The notes under the pieces are model-generated. The model was not told the DNA's origin and did no database searches. It saw nothing but the letters and a program-made list of their open reading frames with translations. Below are positions 15,700 to 23,615 of a stretch of DNA of 27,875 nucleotides, one piece after another. The first letter of the stretch is position 1. The number at the start of each line of letters is the position of its first letter. This stretch comes from an uncultured Planctomycetaceae bacterium. GTDB lineage: Bacteria > Planctomycetota > Planctomycetia > Pirellulales > Pirellulaceae. A program made the translations under genes and the position numbers. Location: assembly GCA_903927685.1 (NCBI GenBank), contig CAIYOB010001097.1, positions 1 through 27,875 of the forward strand, given 5' to 3'.

Positions 15700-16104
15700 A
15701 TGATTGCCGTGTCAGTGGCCGCAGTAATTGAACAAGCACACGCGGTCTTGCCTGGATCGCCCGCTGCGCAAGGGCAGCAGGACGCACGATGGCAGGCGAT
15801 ATTCCGCGTTGGCGACTACATCGAAACTGATCCCGAACCAGTATGGGAATTCGTGCGCCGCTGGGGCAGTTGTCCCGACGAGGACGTGCGGGACGCAATC
15901 GCCTGTTGCCTCTTGGAACACCTGCTGCAATTTCATTTCGCCCTGGTATTCCCGCGTGTGGAAAGGGCCGTGAAGGAGGACTCGCTTTTTGCTGACACCT
16001 TCAGTCGTTGCTGGAGGTTCGGACAAGCGAAAAGTGGTGCCAATGCGGATCAATTCGAGGAGTTGAAGGCGTGGTGCAAGGTGCGAACTGACCAGGGCAA
16101 GTAG
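15700..16104 (+). CDS. Small helical protein, function unknown
   Basis: A 134-aa ORF rich in predicted helices and aromatic residues: ARWQAIFRVGDYIETDPEPVWEFVRRWGSCPDEDVRDAIACCLLEHLL, in parts, looks like HEAT-type helical repeats, as in proteins that scaffold or bind nucleic acid. The later LVFPRVERAVKEDSLFADTF and FGQAKSGANADQFEEL segments are family-like but I cannot name a family. It is cytosolic, with no signal or membrane helix. The ATG at 15700 has AGG directly before it; a GTG at 15712 is possible. The next gene starts 9 bp after its stop, so both are probably co-transcribed. Confidence 0.6.
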   Translation: MIAVSVAAVIEQAHAVLPGSPAAQGQQDARWQAIFRVGDYIETDPEPVWEFVRRWGSCPDEDVRDAIACCLLEHLLQFHFALVFPRVERAVKEDSLFADTFSRCWRFGQAKSGANADQFEELKAWCKVRTDQGK

Positions 16105-16113
16105 AGAACAGAC

Positions 16114-16464
16114 GTGACCGCCCCAGCCTTCATCACCGTGCCACTTGGCGTCCTCGCCATGATTTGGGCCTCGCCGTACACGTTGCTCGGCCTGCTCATC
16201 GGCATGGTTGGCGTTTGCACGGGTGGCCACGCCCAGATCTGTGGCCGTGTCATCGAGTTCTACGGCGGCGGCGTGAAATGGCTGTTGCATCGGTTTCCCC
16301 ACGGGCAATTCACAATGGCGTTTACCCTCGGCCACACGGTCTTGGGACAAACCGACGCGGCGCTCGACATTTGCCGCGACCACGAACTGGTCCACGTTCG
16401 CCAGTTCGAGCGCTGGGGACCATTCATGGGGCCTGCCTATTTGGGCTGTTCCCTGGTACTCTGA
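16114..16464 (+). CDS. Small membrane HExxH protein, interrupted by an in-frame TGA
   Basis: A 116-aa GTG-start ORF with two N-terminal membrane helices (ITVPLGVLAMIWASPYTLLGLLIG) and a luminal/cytosolic tail. Near the end, H90-E91-L-V-H94 followed by VRQFERWGPFMGPAYLGC gives a zinc-metalloprotease-like HExxH motif. It ends at TGA 16462-16464, but the same frame continues to 16545 with YRDNPFERQAYEQ, which could supply the third zinc ligand (ExxA-like). The continued frame's stop overlaps the next gene by ATGA. So the gene is probably a broken or readthrough version of a longer 143-aa protein. A protease role is inferred from the motif only. Confidence 0.65.
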   Translation: MTAPAFITVPLGVLAMIWASPYTLLGLLIGMVGVCTGGHAQICGRVIEFYGGGVKWLLHRFPHGQFTMAFTLGHTVLGQTDAALDICRDHELVHVRQFERWGPFMGPAYLGCSLVL

Positions 16465-16545
16465 CTGATGCGCCGCAGGCCGTATCGCGACAATCCGTTC
16501 GAGCGGCAGGCATACGAGCAAGGGGGCGGGAAGAGCAGCGAATGA
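16465..16545 (+). pseudogene. In-frame tail of the HExxH protein after the TGA
   Basis: Directly after the TGA the frame reads LMRRRPYRDNPFERQAYEQ and ends at TGA 16543-16545, whose ATGA overlaps the HAD phosphatase start at 16542. The segment is short, but its NPFERQAYE block and the tight overlap suggest it is the original C-terminus. The stop lies where a Trp codon (TGG) would fit; a single G-to-A change would explain it. An ATG at 16468 could allow a restart, making a 25-aa peptide. Confidence 0.5.
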
Positions 16546-17129
16546 AGGAATCGGTTCCCCTGCTGATACTGGACCTGGACGAAACGTTGATCTACGGGGC
16601 AGAACGAGAATGGCCGCGTTTGTGCGATTTCCCTGTTGGCCCATTCTACGTCTACAAGAGGCCGCACCTGGACGAATTTCTGCGTGGGGCGGGGAAGCAC
16701 TACCGCTTGGCGATCTGGTCGTCGGCATCGTCGGGCTACGTAGCCGCAATCGCGAGGACGATTGTGCCTTTCGGCCTCGAATGGGCCTTCGTCTGGTGTC
16801 GGGACCGATGTACCGCCAAGTTGAACGCGGAAACCTTCGAGACTGAGTACATCAAGAACCTGAAAAAGGTCAAGCGGGCAGGCTTCGACCTCGCCCGCGT
16901 CCTGGTTGTCGATGACACGCGGTACACGGCGGGACGGAACTACGGGAACGCCATCTACGTGGCACCATTCGAGGGCGACCCTGGCGATGAGGAATTGCCG
17001 TTGCTGCTGAAGTACCTTGAAAGCCTAGTCGGCTTCGAGAATTTCAGGGCGATTGAGAAGCGGGGCTGGCGCAGCAGGATCGCCAACTCCGAAGTCGCCC
17101 AACAGGGAAGTGGGAAGGGTGGTTTATGA
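16542..17129 (+). CDS. FCP1/NIF-type HAD phosphatase
   Basis: A 195-aa HAD-superfamily phosphatase of the FCP1/NLI-interacting-factor class. LLILDLDETLIYG gives the catalytic DxDxT (nucleophile D11, acid/base D13), LAIWSSASSGYV is motif II, and LVVDDTRYT is motif IV. The block YVYKRPHLDEFL matches the FCP1 catalytic-domain pattern. In eukaryotes the family dephosphorylates proteins; bacterial members are poorly known, with protein, nucleotide or sugar phosphates possible. The ATG overlaps the preceding frame (ATGA), and its own TGA overlaps the exonuclease start (ATGA at 17126), so these genes are translationally coupled. GGGAAGAG precedes the start at about 8 bases. Confidence 0.85.
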   Translation: MKESVPLLILDLDETLIYGAEREWPRLCDFPVGPFYVYKRPHLDEFLRGAGKHYRLAIWSSASSGYVAAIARTIVPFGLEWAFVWCRDRCTAKLNAETFETEYIKNLKKVKRAGFDLARVLVVDDTRYTAGRNYGNAIYVAPFEGDPGDEELPLLLKYLESLVGFENFRAIEKRGWRSRIANSEVAQQGSGKGGL

Positions 17130-17647
17130 CCTACATCATGGTGGATATCGAAGCTGACGGGGCGATTCCAGGCGACTATTCGATGGTCTGTTTCGGAGCC
17201 ATCGTCGTGGAGTCGTCGCTGGACAGGACGTTCTACGGCAAGCTCAAGCCGATCTCGGACAAGTGGATTGCCGCGGCCCTTCAGGTCAGCGGTTTCACCC
17301 GCGACGAGACGTTGCAGTTCGATGACCCGCAGGCCGTGATGCAGCAGTTTGCCGACTGGATTCGTTCAGTCACCCACGGCCAGCCCATGTTCATTTCCGA
17401 CAACAACGGCTTCGATTGGCAGTTCATCAACTGGTACTTCCACCACTTCCTGGGCCGCAACCCGTTCGGCCACAGTTCCACGAACCTGGGTTCGCTGTAC
17501 AAGGGGGTGGTCAAGGACGTGTTCGCCAACTTCAAGCACCTGCGGAAGACCAAACACACGCACAACCCCGTGGACGACGCACGGGGCAACGCGGAGGCGT
17601 TGCTGCAAATCAAAAACGAATACGGGTTGAAGATCAGGTTGGAGTAA
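17126..17647 (+). CDS. DEDDh-family 3'-5' exonuclease
   Basis: A 173-aa protein with the RNase T/DnaQ-like exonuclease signature. Exo I is MVDIEADG (D7, E9), Exo II is NNGFDWQF (D97), and Exo III is HNPVDDARGNAEAL, giving H146 and D151 for the DEDDh two-metal site. It would remove 3' nucleotides from DNA or RNA. Length is near the minimum for the family, so it has no partner domain. It is coupled to the HAD phosphatase by an ATGA overlap, and ThpR follows 13 bp later. The substrate, DNA or RNA, cannot be decided from sequence alone; linkage to a 2H phosphodiesterase makes RNA attractive. Confidence 0.88.
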   Translation: MTYIMVDIEADGAIPGDYSMVCFGAIVVESSLDRTFYGKLKPISDKWIAAALQVSGFTRDETLQFDDPQAVMQQFADWIRSVTHGQPMFISDNNGFDWQFINWYFHHFLGRNPFGHSSTNLGSLYKGVVKDVFANFKHLRKTKHTHNPVDDARGNAEALLQIKNEYGLKIRLE

Positions 17648-17660
17648 GGGAACGCCGACC

Positions 17661-18221
17661 ATGCCCCGCTTTTTTGTCGCTATTCCGCTCCCCGATGAGA
17701 CCAAGGATTGCCTCATCGCAGCCCAGCCGCCCGTTACTCCAGGTATGCGGGTTGTCGGTCGCGAGGAATTGCACCTGACGTTGCATTTTCTTGGCGAAAT
17801 CGCCCCCCACCATGTCGGCATGGTGGGGAAGGCTTTGGCGTCGGTGAGGATGAATGCCTTTGCGATCACGATCCGCGGCGTCGGCAGATTTCCGCCCGAA
17901 GGGGAAGCCCAAGTGCTGTGGGCGGGCGTGGAGGCCAGCGCTGCCTTGATCGAACTTCACCATGCCATTGGCACCGCCCTGACCGAGGCCATCGGCTTTC
18001 GGCCCGAAGATCGCCCCTATTCACCGCACGTCACCCTGGCTCGGCTCAATTCACCTGCCCAGCCCGATGTTGTGGAAATGTACCTGAAAGAGCGTAACGG
18101 CTTTGTGCTTCCGCCGGTGCCGATTGACCGCTTCGTGCTCTATTCCAGTTCCTTTGTCGATGGTGTCCCGCAGTACAGGGAAGAAGCGGTGTTTTCCCGC
18201 CTCAGCCCAGCGTCCCCATAG
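17661..18221 (+). CDS. thpR: RNA 2',3'-cyclic phosphodiesterase (2H family)
   Basis: A 186-aa 2H-superfamily protein, formerly called 2'-5' RNA ligase. MPRFFVAIPLPDE is the typical start. The two catalytic HxTx motifs are H38-L-T-L in LHLTLHFLGEI and H123-V-T-L in YSPHVTLARL. Between them, GVGRFPPEGEAQVLWAGV matches the ThpR core. It would open 2',3'-cyclic phosphates at RNA ends to 2'-phosphates in the cytosol. Length is standard for ThpR. AAGGGA lies 8 bases upstream of the ATG. It is the last well-recognised gene of the plus-strand run, next to an exonuclease and a phosphatase. Confidence 0.92.
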   Translation: MPRFFVAIPLPDETKDCLIAAQPPVTPGMRVVGREELHLTLHFLGEIAPHHVGMVGKALASVRMNAFAITIRGVGRFPPEGEAQVLWAGVEASAALIELHHAIGTALTEAIGFRPEDRPYSPHVTLARLNSPAQPDVVEMYLKERNGFVLPPVPIDRFVLYSSSFVDGVPQYREEAVFSRLSPASP

Positions 18222-18236
18222 CCGAGCCGCCTTCCA

Positions 18237-18512
18237 ATGTGCTACTTCATCACTGCGGGTCTGCCCAAAGATCGGGTCGAAGGCTTGGAGCGACACGTCC
18301 CTCGCGGTCTGCCCTCGGCGGGCAGCGGCGGCCGCCTGGTCGCCTGGTCGCATCCGGCTCTTGCCAACCGCTGTGTGTACGTGCGCAACAACCACGAGCT
18401 CATCTGCGTCTCGCTCGCGGCGGCGTCCGGTCCACCGGCAGGCGAGGGGACACAGGAACCGGGAGCCGACGCCAGCCAGCGGAAGGTCGGCCAGTCGCCA
18501 GGCACCGAGTGA
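18237..18512 (+). CDS. Short uncharacterised ORF (MCYFI start), possibly truncated
   Basis: A 91-aa ORF whose start MCYFITAGLPKD recalls a family of small planctomycete proteins beginning MCYFI. The middle, LVAWSHPALANRC and NNHELICVSL, could be a beta-rich core. The tail from about residue 63 (ASGPPAGEGTQEPGADASQ) is low-complexity and looks out of frame or non-homologous, so the gene may be broken. It starts 15 bp after thpR. I cannot assign a function. Confidence 0.35.
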   Translation: MCYFITAGLPKDRVEGLERHVPRGLPSAGSGGRLVAWSHPALANRCVYVRNNHELICVSLAAASGPPAGEGTQEPGADASQRKVGQSPGTE

Positions 18513-18814
18513 CTCCCCTGACAAGGCCCCGAGCCTGCAAGGCACGCTGGTACTCGGTGGCCTTATGACGATCCGGTTGGCTCCGGCTCTGGAAACGGTC
18601 CCGGGTGACGAATGCGAATGCCTGGATGATCATGCCCGGAGGCTGTCAAGGTTGCAGGGATCTCCGCTTGGCTCGCGATGTGGTGTCGATACCGGGACGC
18701 AGTCGCGACACGGGGAGGTGCGGGGAGGGGTTTCTATTGCCTCGGCGCGGCGATATGATTGCCTGTTGCCTCTCCCGGTCCCTCCAGGCACCCCGACTTG
18801 ACAAGGAGCCAGCG
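18513..18814. other. Non-coding gap before the Gfo/Idh/MocA gene
   Basis: This 302-bp stretch contains only short overlapping ORFs that I consider spurious. It ends in AAGGAG, the ribosome site of the next gene. I see no terminator or repeat in it. Confidence 0.5.
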
Positions 18815-20254
18815 ATGCAGCCGTCCAGTTCGTCCCGCGAATCCCGCGACCGCCTTGTAGCCCCCGGCCTGACCCGCCGCCAATTCCTCGGCGGCCTGTC
18901 CGCTGCCTCGGCCTTTACGATTGTCGCCCCGCACGTGTTGGGCGGGCCCAACCACATCGCGCCCAGCGACAAGACGACCTTGGCGGGAATCGGCGTCGGC
19001 GGCCAGGGCACGCAAAACATGCAAGCGTTCCTGGAGTTCCCCGAGATCCAGGTCGTGGCAGTTTGCGACGTGAACCGCGAGAGCGGCGGATACCTGTCGT
19101 GGAATTGGACGCAGGGCAAAGAACAGCGGACCGCGGGCTGGGAACCGGCGCGGCGGTTGGTCGACGAGTACTATGGCAAGGGCAAACCCGCGGGCACGTC
19201 CCCGGGCTGCCGGACGTATTCCGACTTCCGGGAACTGCTGGACAAGGAAGACGTCGACGCCGTGATGGTCGCCACGCCCGATCACACGCACGCCGTAATC
19301 ACGCTGGCCGCCTTGAAGAAGGGCAAGCACGTGTACTGCGAAAAACCGCTGACCTATTCGGTGTCCGAGGCGCGGCAAGTTGCCGAGGCGGCCCGCCAGG
19401 CCGGGGTGGCGACGCAGTTGGGAAACCACGGCCAGGCGTCCGAAGAAGCCCGCTTGGTTTGCGAGTTCATCTGGGACGGCGCGATCGGCGGAGTGCACGA
19501 AGTGCAGGTCTGGTGCCCGGCCCGCTTCTGGGCTTGGCCCGAAGGTGACGGCCGTCCCAAGGAAACGCCGCCGGTTCCTGACGGACTGGATTGGGACCTG
19601 TGGCTCGGCCCGGCCCCTCACCGCCCCTACCATCCAGCCTATCATCCCTGGACGTGGCGGAACTGGTGGGACTTTGGCACGGGCCTGCTGGGCGACCTGG
19701 GCTGCCACAAACTGTCGACGGTGTTCAAAGCCCTCAAGCTGGGACATCCCACCAGCATCGAGGCGAGCAGCACCAAGCTCAGCTCCGAGACGTACCCGCT
19801 GGGCGTCTTGGCCAGGTTCGAGTTTCCTGCTCGCGGCGACATGCCGCCGGTGACGCTCAGCTGGTACGACGGCGGCCTGAAGCCGCCGGTCCCGAAAGAC
19901 TTGGAACCGAACCGCGGGATGGGCGATGTGATCTACCTGGGCGACAAGGGCACGCTGATGGGCCACCGGATCATCCCGGAGGCCAAGATGCAGGCGTACG
20001 GCAAGCCGCCCAAGCGGCTGGAGCGTTCGGTCGGCCACTACAAGGAGTTTGTGGATGCCTGCCGCGGCGGCGCGCCGGCGGGGGCGAATTTCGTGGATCA
20101 TGCGGGCCTGTTGACCGAAGCCTGCATGCTGGGCAACGTCGCCCTGCGGGCCGGCAAGAAGATCACCTGGGACGGTCCCAACTTCCGCATCACCAACGAC
20201 GAGGCCGCCAACCAGTTGCTGCACCGCGAGTACCGCTCCGGCTGGACATTGTGA
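18815..20254 (+). CDS. Tat-exported Gfo/Idh/MocA family oxidoreductase
   Basis: A 479-aa protein. The N-terminus has a Tat signal: LTRRQFLGGLSAASAFTIV. The mature part begins with the NAD(P) fold GIGVGGQGTQNM, then VVAVCDVN and VDAVMVATPDHTHA, and the family motif CEKPLTYS with K177. The second half has DWDLWLGPAP and TGLLGDLGCHKLS, which are typical of the large planctomycete subfamily. Such enzymes oxidise or reduce sugars or inositols in the periplasm, with a bound cofactor folded before export. The ATG at 18815 is chosen over earlier in-frame codons because AAGGAG lies 8 bases upstream and the Tat motif follows. It stands alone, convergent with the GH36 gene 205 bp away. Confidence 0.9.
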   Translation: MQPSSSSRESRDRLVAPGLTRRQFLGGLSAASAFTIVAPHVLGGPNHIAPSDKTTLAGIGVGGQGTQNMQAFLEFPEIQVVAVCDVNRESGGYLSWNWTQGKEQRTAGWEPARRLVDEYYGKGKPAGTSPGCRTYSDFRELLDKEDVDAVMVATPDHTHAVITLAALKKGKHVYCEKPLTYSVSEARQVAEAARQAGVATQLGNHGQASEEARLVCEFIWDGAIGGVHEVQVWCPARFWAWPEGDGRPKETPPVPDGLDWDLWLGPAPHRPYHPAYHPWTWRNWWDFGTGLLGDLGCHKLSTVFKALKLGHPTSIEASSTKLSSETYPLGVLARFEFPARGDMPPVTLSWYDGGLKPPVPKDLEPNRGMGDVIYLGDKGTLMGHRIIPEAKMQAYGKPPKRLERSVGHYKEFVDACRGGAPAGANFVDHAGLLTEACMLGNVALRAGKKITWDGPNFRITNDEAANQLLHREYRSGWTL

Positions 20255-20459
20255 GCCCACACCCTCCGGCGTGGCGTCAACCCGTCCGGGCCAGTGCGCC
20301 GGCAAGGGGAAATGCGGCTGTGCCCGGCGTTGAACTCTTGCGACTGAATCGTGTGCAGTGCGAGAGGCTGGTGCAGCTGCGACTCGAACCGCCGGAACCT
20401 ATTTGCCTCTGGGGATCGCTTGAACCCAGACACTCCGCGGACCGGGCCGCATCGTGATC

Positions 20460-23441
20460 TCAGTGAGGCGCCGCCGAACTCCGATGTCCCGTCTGTTGCT
20501 CTTCGGGCTGGTCCAGCGGATCGCGTGCGCCGGCGGCCGTGAATCTCGCCGCGCCCCAGGCGGCATGATCGCAAGCGTAACCGTCGCCGCCGTTGCTTAC
20601 GCGGAGTGTGACTTGGGCGGCCCCGGCCACGCGGACGCGAAACCGGTGGACTTGTCGGGGACGCAAGACCGGGCTGATGGCTTTGCGCACGCCGTCCACC
20701 AGAACTTCAAACTGAATACTGCCGCCTGCGCTGGCGTCGTCCAGGCCCGCGACGGCTTTGAACCACTCGAACTGGCCCGGCGCGATCTCGTACACGAGAT
20801 CCGCCGGCGTGGCGTCGGGATACGCGTGGGTCCACAAGCCCTTGGGATAGACCTCGCCATTGATCGCGATCGGCTGGCCGTAGTAGTTCACGTCGCGGCG
20901 GACCGGATTCTGGGCTCCCGCGTTGGCACGGGCCCAGGCCACGTCCGATAGAAACACCAAGCCCTCCGGCCGATCCAGGGGCGGCGTCACGAACGATCCC
21001 GGCGGACCGGAACTGGCGCGGCAGCCACCCCAGGAGATCGCTTCGATCCGCCAGTACAACGGTCGCTCCGGCGGCAAACGGTCCAAGTCGGCACGGGGTT
21101 GCGTGCCAACTTGGGAAGCCACCACCTTGCGGAACTCCGGATCGTCCGCGACCAGGATGCGATAGGTGCGAGCGCCGGCGGCCGGTTCCCACGCCAGGCG
21201 GGCCGAGGCGGCGAACATGCCGCTGCGGACCGTCGCCTCGCCCAACCGAAATTCGCTCGGCAGATCCAGCCCATCGGGTTTGCCCAACGTTTCGTCCTGC
21301 ACGAAAACGAGGTCGCTCGAATACGCTTGCGGCAAGTGGAGTTCCAGCCCGGCGTCCATCAATTCGCGGCCGCCTCGCAGTCCCGGCGACACGGAGCCGT
21401 CCTCGCACCACAGCCAGTACTTCTTGTCCGGTTCCAAGCCTTTCAATCGCACCGTCTGCCGCGGGGCGGGCGACTCCGGCCGCCAGACGTACAGCGTGCC
21501 CCGCCGTAGAGTAGGACTCCAGTAGAACATGCCGTCCCAACGCACGCCGTCGGGACGCGGGAGGATGTGGTGCACCTTGGCATCGGCCAGCATGGGCCGG
21601 ATCCACCGGCGATAGATCTCCACCGACCGACGTGCCGATTCCTTTTCCTCGTCCGTCCACTTCGGCGTATCCGTCGGATCGATCTGCCACGCGCCCATCA
21701 TGGCACTCCGCCACAAGAACGTCCCCGGGTTGTCGCCACGCACGGGATACACATTGTCGTACGTGTAGCACTGCAAGACCCGCGGCGGCAGCGCCCAGGT
21801 GGAATCGTACATCGCCTGGCGGTTGGGCAGGTTGGAAAGCGTGTCGGTCGCAACCGTGTAGTGCGTGTACCGCATCACGCCGAAATCCTTGATATGTCCG
21901 CCGCCGGAGCAGTTCTCCAGGATCAGGCGCGGGAACTTCTGCCGCAATTGCTGCTGGACCTGGTAGTAGCCCAGCGTCGCCCAGTAGCTGGTGTCCACGC
22001 CGTAGCGGTGCCGGTGGGAGGACTTGTTGCACTGCGTGACGATCGGGTTGATGTCGTGCTTGAGGTAATCCAGCTTGTGCTGTTGGACCAGCCACTGGGT
22101 CTTCTGGGCGGCCCAGGTCTGGGCGTCGGGGCAAGCAAGGCACACTTGGCCGCCGAAGAACGGTCCTGGCTTCCAGTCTGCGGGGTAGTCCGCGTTGAAC
22201 CACTCCGGCCGCCCGACGGGGCCGCGCACGCTGAGCGCATCGGGATGCTCGGCGATGCCGCCATTGGTCCAGGCACACCACAAGGCCAGCTTCATCCCCG
22301 CCCCGTGCACGAACGCCTCGATAGACTCGCTGCCGCGTGGGAACCGCCGCGGGTCCCAACGCCAGTCGCCGGTTTCAGGAAACCACATCGCGTCCGGCAT
22401 GAAGGCTTCGAAGCCCAAGTCGCGGCAGACCGCGGCGCTCCGCAACACGTCGGCCTCGGTGGCGTTGTTGCCCCCGACGTCCAGGTACAGGTTGTACGCC
22501 AGGATCGGATCGGGACAGTCCGGGGGCAGCGGCGGCCGCAGTTTTTCGAGCACGAAGCGATGCAAGCTGTAACTGCCCTCGTCCAGGTCTCCCAGGTGGC
22601 AGCCGACAAAAGCCGGCGGCACCAGGAACGTCTCCCCAGGTTCGACGTCGGTTCGGAAATCGGGGTGCTGGCCCACGTCCACGTCCAGTTGGTCCGCGCG
22701 TTGGCCGGCGGCTCGTGCGTGGATGCGGCCCAGGCCGGAGAATTCCCAGCCGACGTACAAGCCCCGTTCGTTGCCGACCTGAACCGCCAACCACGGCACC
22801 GGACTGGCGCCGTCGGTGCAGTTGCTGGACAGCAACAGGTCCAGTCCGGCGGCGAGCGACTGGTCGAACGTCCCGCCTTGCGTGCTCGCGTTGCTGCCGC
22901 CACGTTTGATCCACCACAGCGTTGTCGGGGCGCCTGGACTCAGGCCGCGCAGCGTCAGGCTGTCCTGATGCGACACGGTCACGCGCTGGCCCGACTGGTT
23001 GGCAAGCTCGAGCCAATGCTCGATCGGCCCCCGGCCCGGACGGGCGCGCCATACGGACCGCAGCTGAAGTTTGGGATGGGCATTGACGAAGGCCAAGGTC
23101 AACTGCTCGTTGGCTGGATCGAAACTGCCGTCCTGAAATGTCCAGTTCAGAGGCATCGGCTGGCCGTCGAGCGAAACGTCGGTCAGGAAGGGCAGCGGGA
23201 AGGGTTCCGTGATCCAGCTATGCGGAGAACCCACGGCAGCCAATCGTTGCAGCACCGGACGATCGCCGGTGACGCCAATTCGGACCTCGGTATCGTCCGT
23301 GGCCAAGTGCCAGGACGGCGGTTCGTCTCCGTGAGCTGCGAGAACGGACGTTTCGAGGGCGAGCAGCGGGATCAGGGCGGTCCGCAGGAAGAGCCAGGCC
23401 GACGAGTGATTGGGACGGCGAACACGGTGTCGCGTCTGCAT
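20460..23441 (-). CDS. Secreted GH36-type alpha-galactosidase-like enzyme
   Basis: A 993-aa secreted glycosidase. A signal anchor/peptide lies at about residues 15-40 (AWLFLRTALIPLLALETSVLA). The N-terminal supersandwich is followed by a TIM barrel with the GH36/GH-D motifs: PDAMWFPETGDWRWD, LDYLKHDIN with nucleophile D463, NCSGGGHIKDFGVMRYTHY, and ATDTLSN with D533 as likely acid/base. After the barrel come a melibiase-type C-terminal sandwich, an FN3-like segment (LAWEPAAGARTYRILVADD), and an NPCBM-like domain (FLSDVAWA to WAHDAACG-like end). It would release terminal alpha-galactose or a related sugar outside the cell. The ATG at 23441 has AGGA 7 bases upstream; an in-frame ATG at 23510 is less likely. 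It shares strand with the sulfatase upstream. Confidence 0.85.
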   Translation of the reverse strand: MQTRHRVRRPNHSSAWLFLRTALIPLLALETSVLAAHGDEPPSWHLATDDTEVRIGVTGDRPVLQRLAAVGSPHSWITEPFPLPFLTDVSLDGQPMPLNWTFQDGSFDPANEQLTLAFVNAHPKLQLRSVWRARPGRGPIEHWLELANQSGQRVTVSHQDSLTLRGLSPGAPTTLWWIKRGGSNASTQGGTFDQSLAAGLDLLLSSNCTDGASPVPWLAVQVGNERGLYVGWEFSGLGRIHARAAGQRADQLDVDVGQHPDFRTDVEPGETFLVPPAFVGCHLGDLDEGSYSLHRFVLEKLRPPLPPDCPDPILAYNLYLDVGGNNATEADVLRSAAVCRDLGFEAFMPDAMWFPETGDWRWDPRRFPRGSESIEAFVHGAGMKLALWCAWTNGGIAEHPDALSVRGPVGRPEWFNADYPADWKPGPFFGGQVCLACPDAQTWAAQKTQWLVQQHKLDYLKHDINPIVTQCNKSSHRHRYGVDTSYWATLGYYQVQQQLRQKFPRLILENCSGGGHIKDFGVMRYTHYTVATDTLSNLPNRQAMYDSTWALPPRVLQCYTYDNVYPVRGDNPGTFLWRSAMMGAWQIDPTDTPKWTDEEKESARRSVEIYRRWIRPMLADAKVHHILPRPDGVRWDGMFYWSPTLRRGTLYVWRPESPAPRQTVRLKGLEPDKKYWLWCEDGSVSPGLRGGRELMDAGLELHLPQAYSSDLVFVQDETLGKPDGLDLPSEFRLGEATVRSGMFAASARLAWEPAAGARTYRILVADDPEFRKVVASQVGTQPRADLDRLPPERPLYWRIEAISWGGCRASSGPPGSFVTPPLDRPEGLVFLSDVAWARANAGAQNPVRRDVNYYGQPIAINGEVYPKGLWTHAYPDATPADLVYEIAPGQFEWFKAVAGLDDASAGGSIQFEVLVDGVRKAISPVLRPRQVHRFRVRVAGAAQVTLRVSNGGDGYACDHAAWGAARFTAAGARDPLDQPEEQQTGHRSSAAPH

Positions 23442-23489
23442 AGTGCGGTCCTCGCAACCGAGTGGTAGGCCAAGACTGAGAATTGAGGT

Positions 23490-23576
23490 GCGTGCCTGGG
23501 GTCGAGACACGAGGAACGAGTGGCGAGGCCACAGGTTTTGCCGCTGGGGGCTCGCTGCACTCGACCTAAGGCACGC
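23490..23576. repeat. Palindromic repeat element, copy 2 (complete)
   Basis: The arms are GCGTGCCTGGGGTCGAG (23490-23506) and CTCGACCTAAGGCACGC (23560-23576), inverted and matching at 15 of 17 positions. The core has an internal hairpin (CGAGGCCACAG against CTGGGGGCTCG) that is the decayed form of the perfect hairpin in copy 1. The whole unit is 87 bp, has no ORF, and lies between the GH36 and sulfatase genes, both on the minus strand. Confidence 0.75.
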
Positions 23577-23615
23577 GACATGGGGATTGCTCGCCAGGAT
23601 GACGCACCACGCTCG

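Noticed and set aside
20340..20440. Minus-strand GGTTCGAGTCGCAGCTGCACCA, like a tRNA 3' end, and a nearby CTGGG/CCCAG hairpin.
   Set aside because: The T stem does not pair and no acceptor partner lies upstream, so no cloverleaf can be built.
21567..23468. A 633-codon plus-strand open frame opposite the GH36 gene.
   Set aside because: Its composition is typical of an antisense shadow (Arg, Val, Gly, His), and the GH36 frame has all catalytic motifs.
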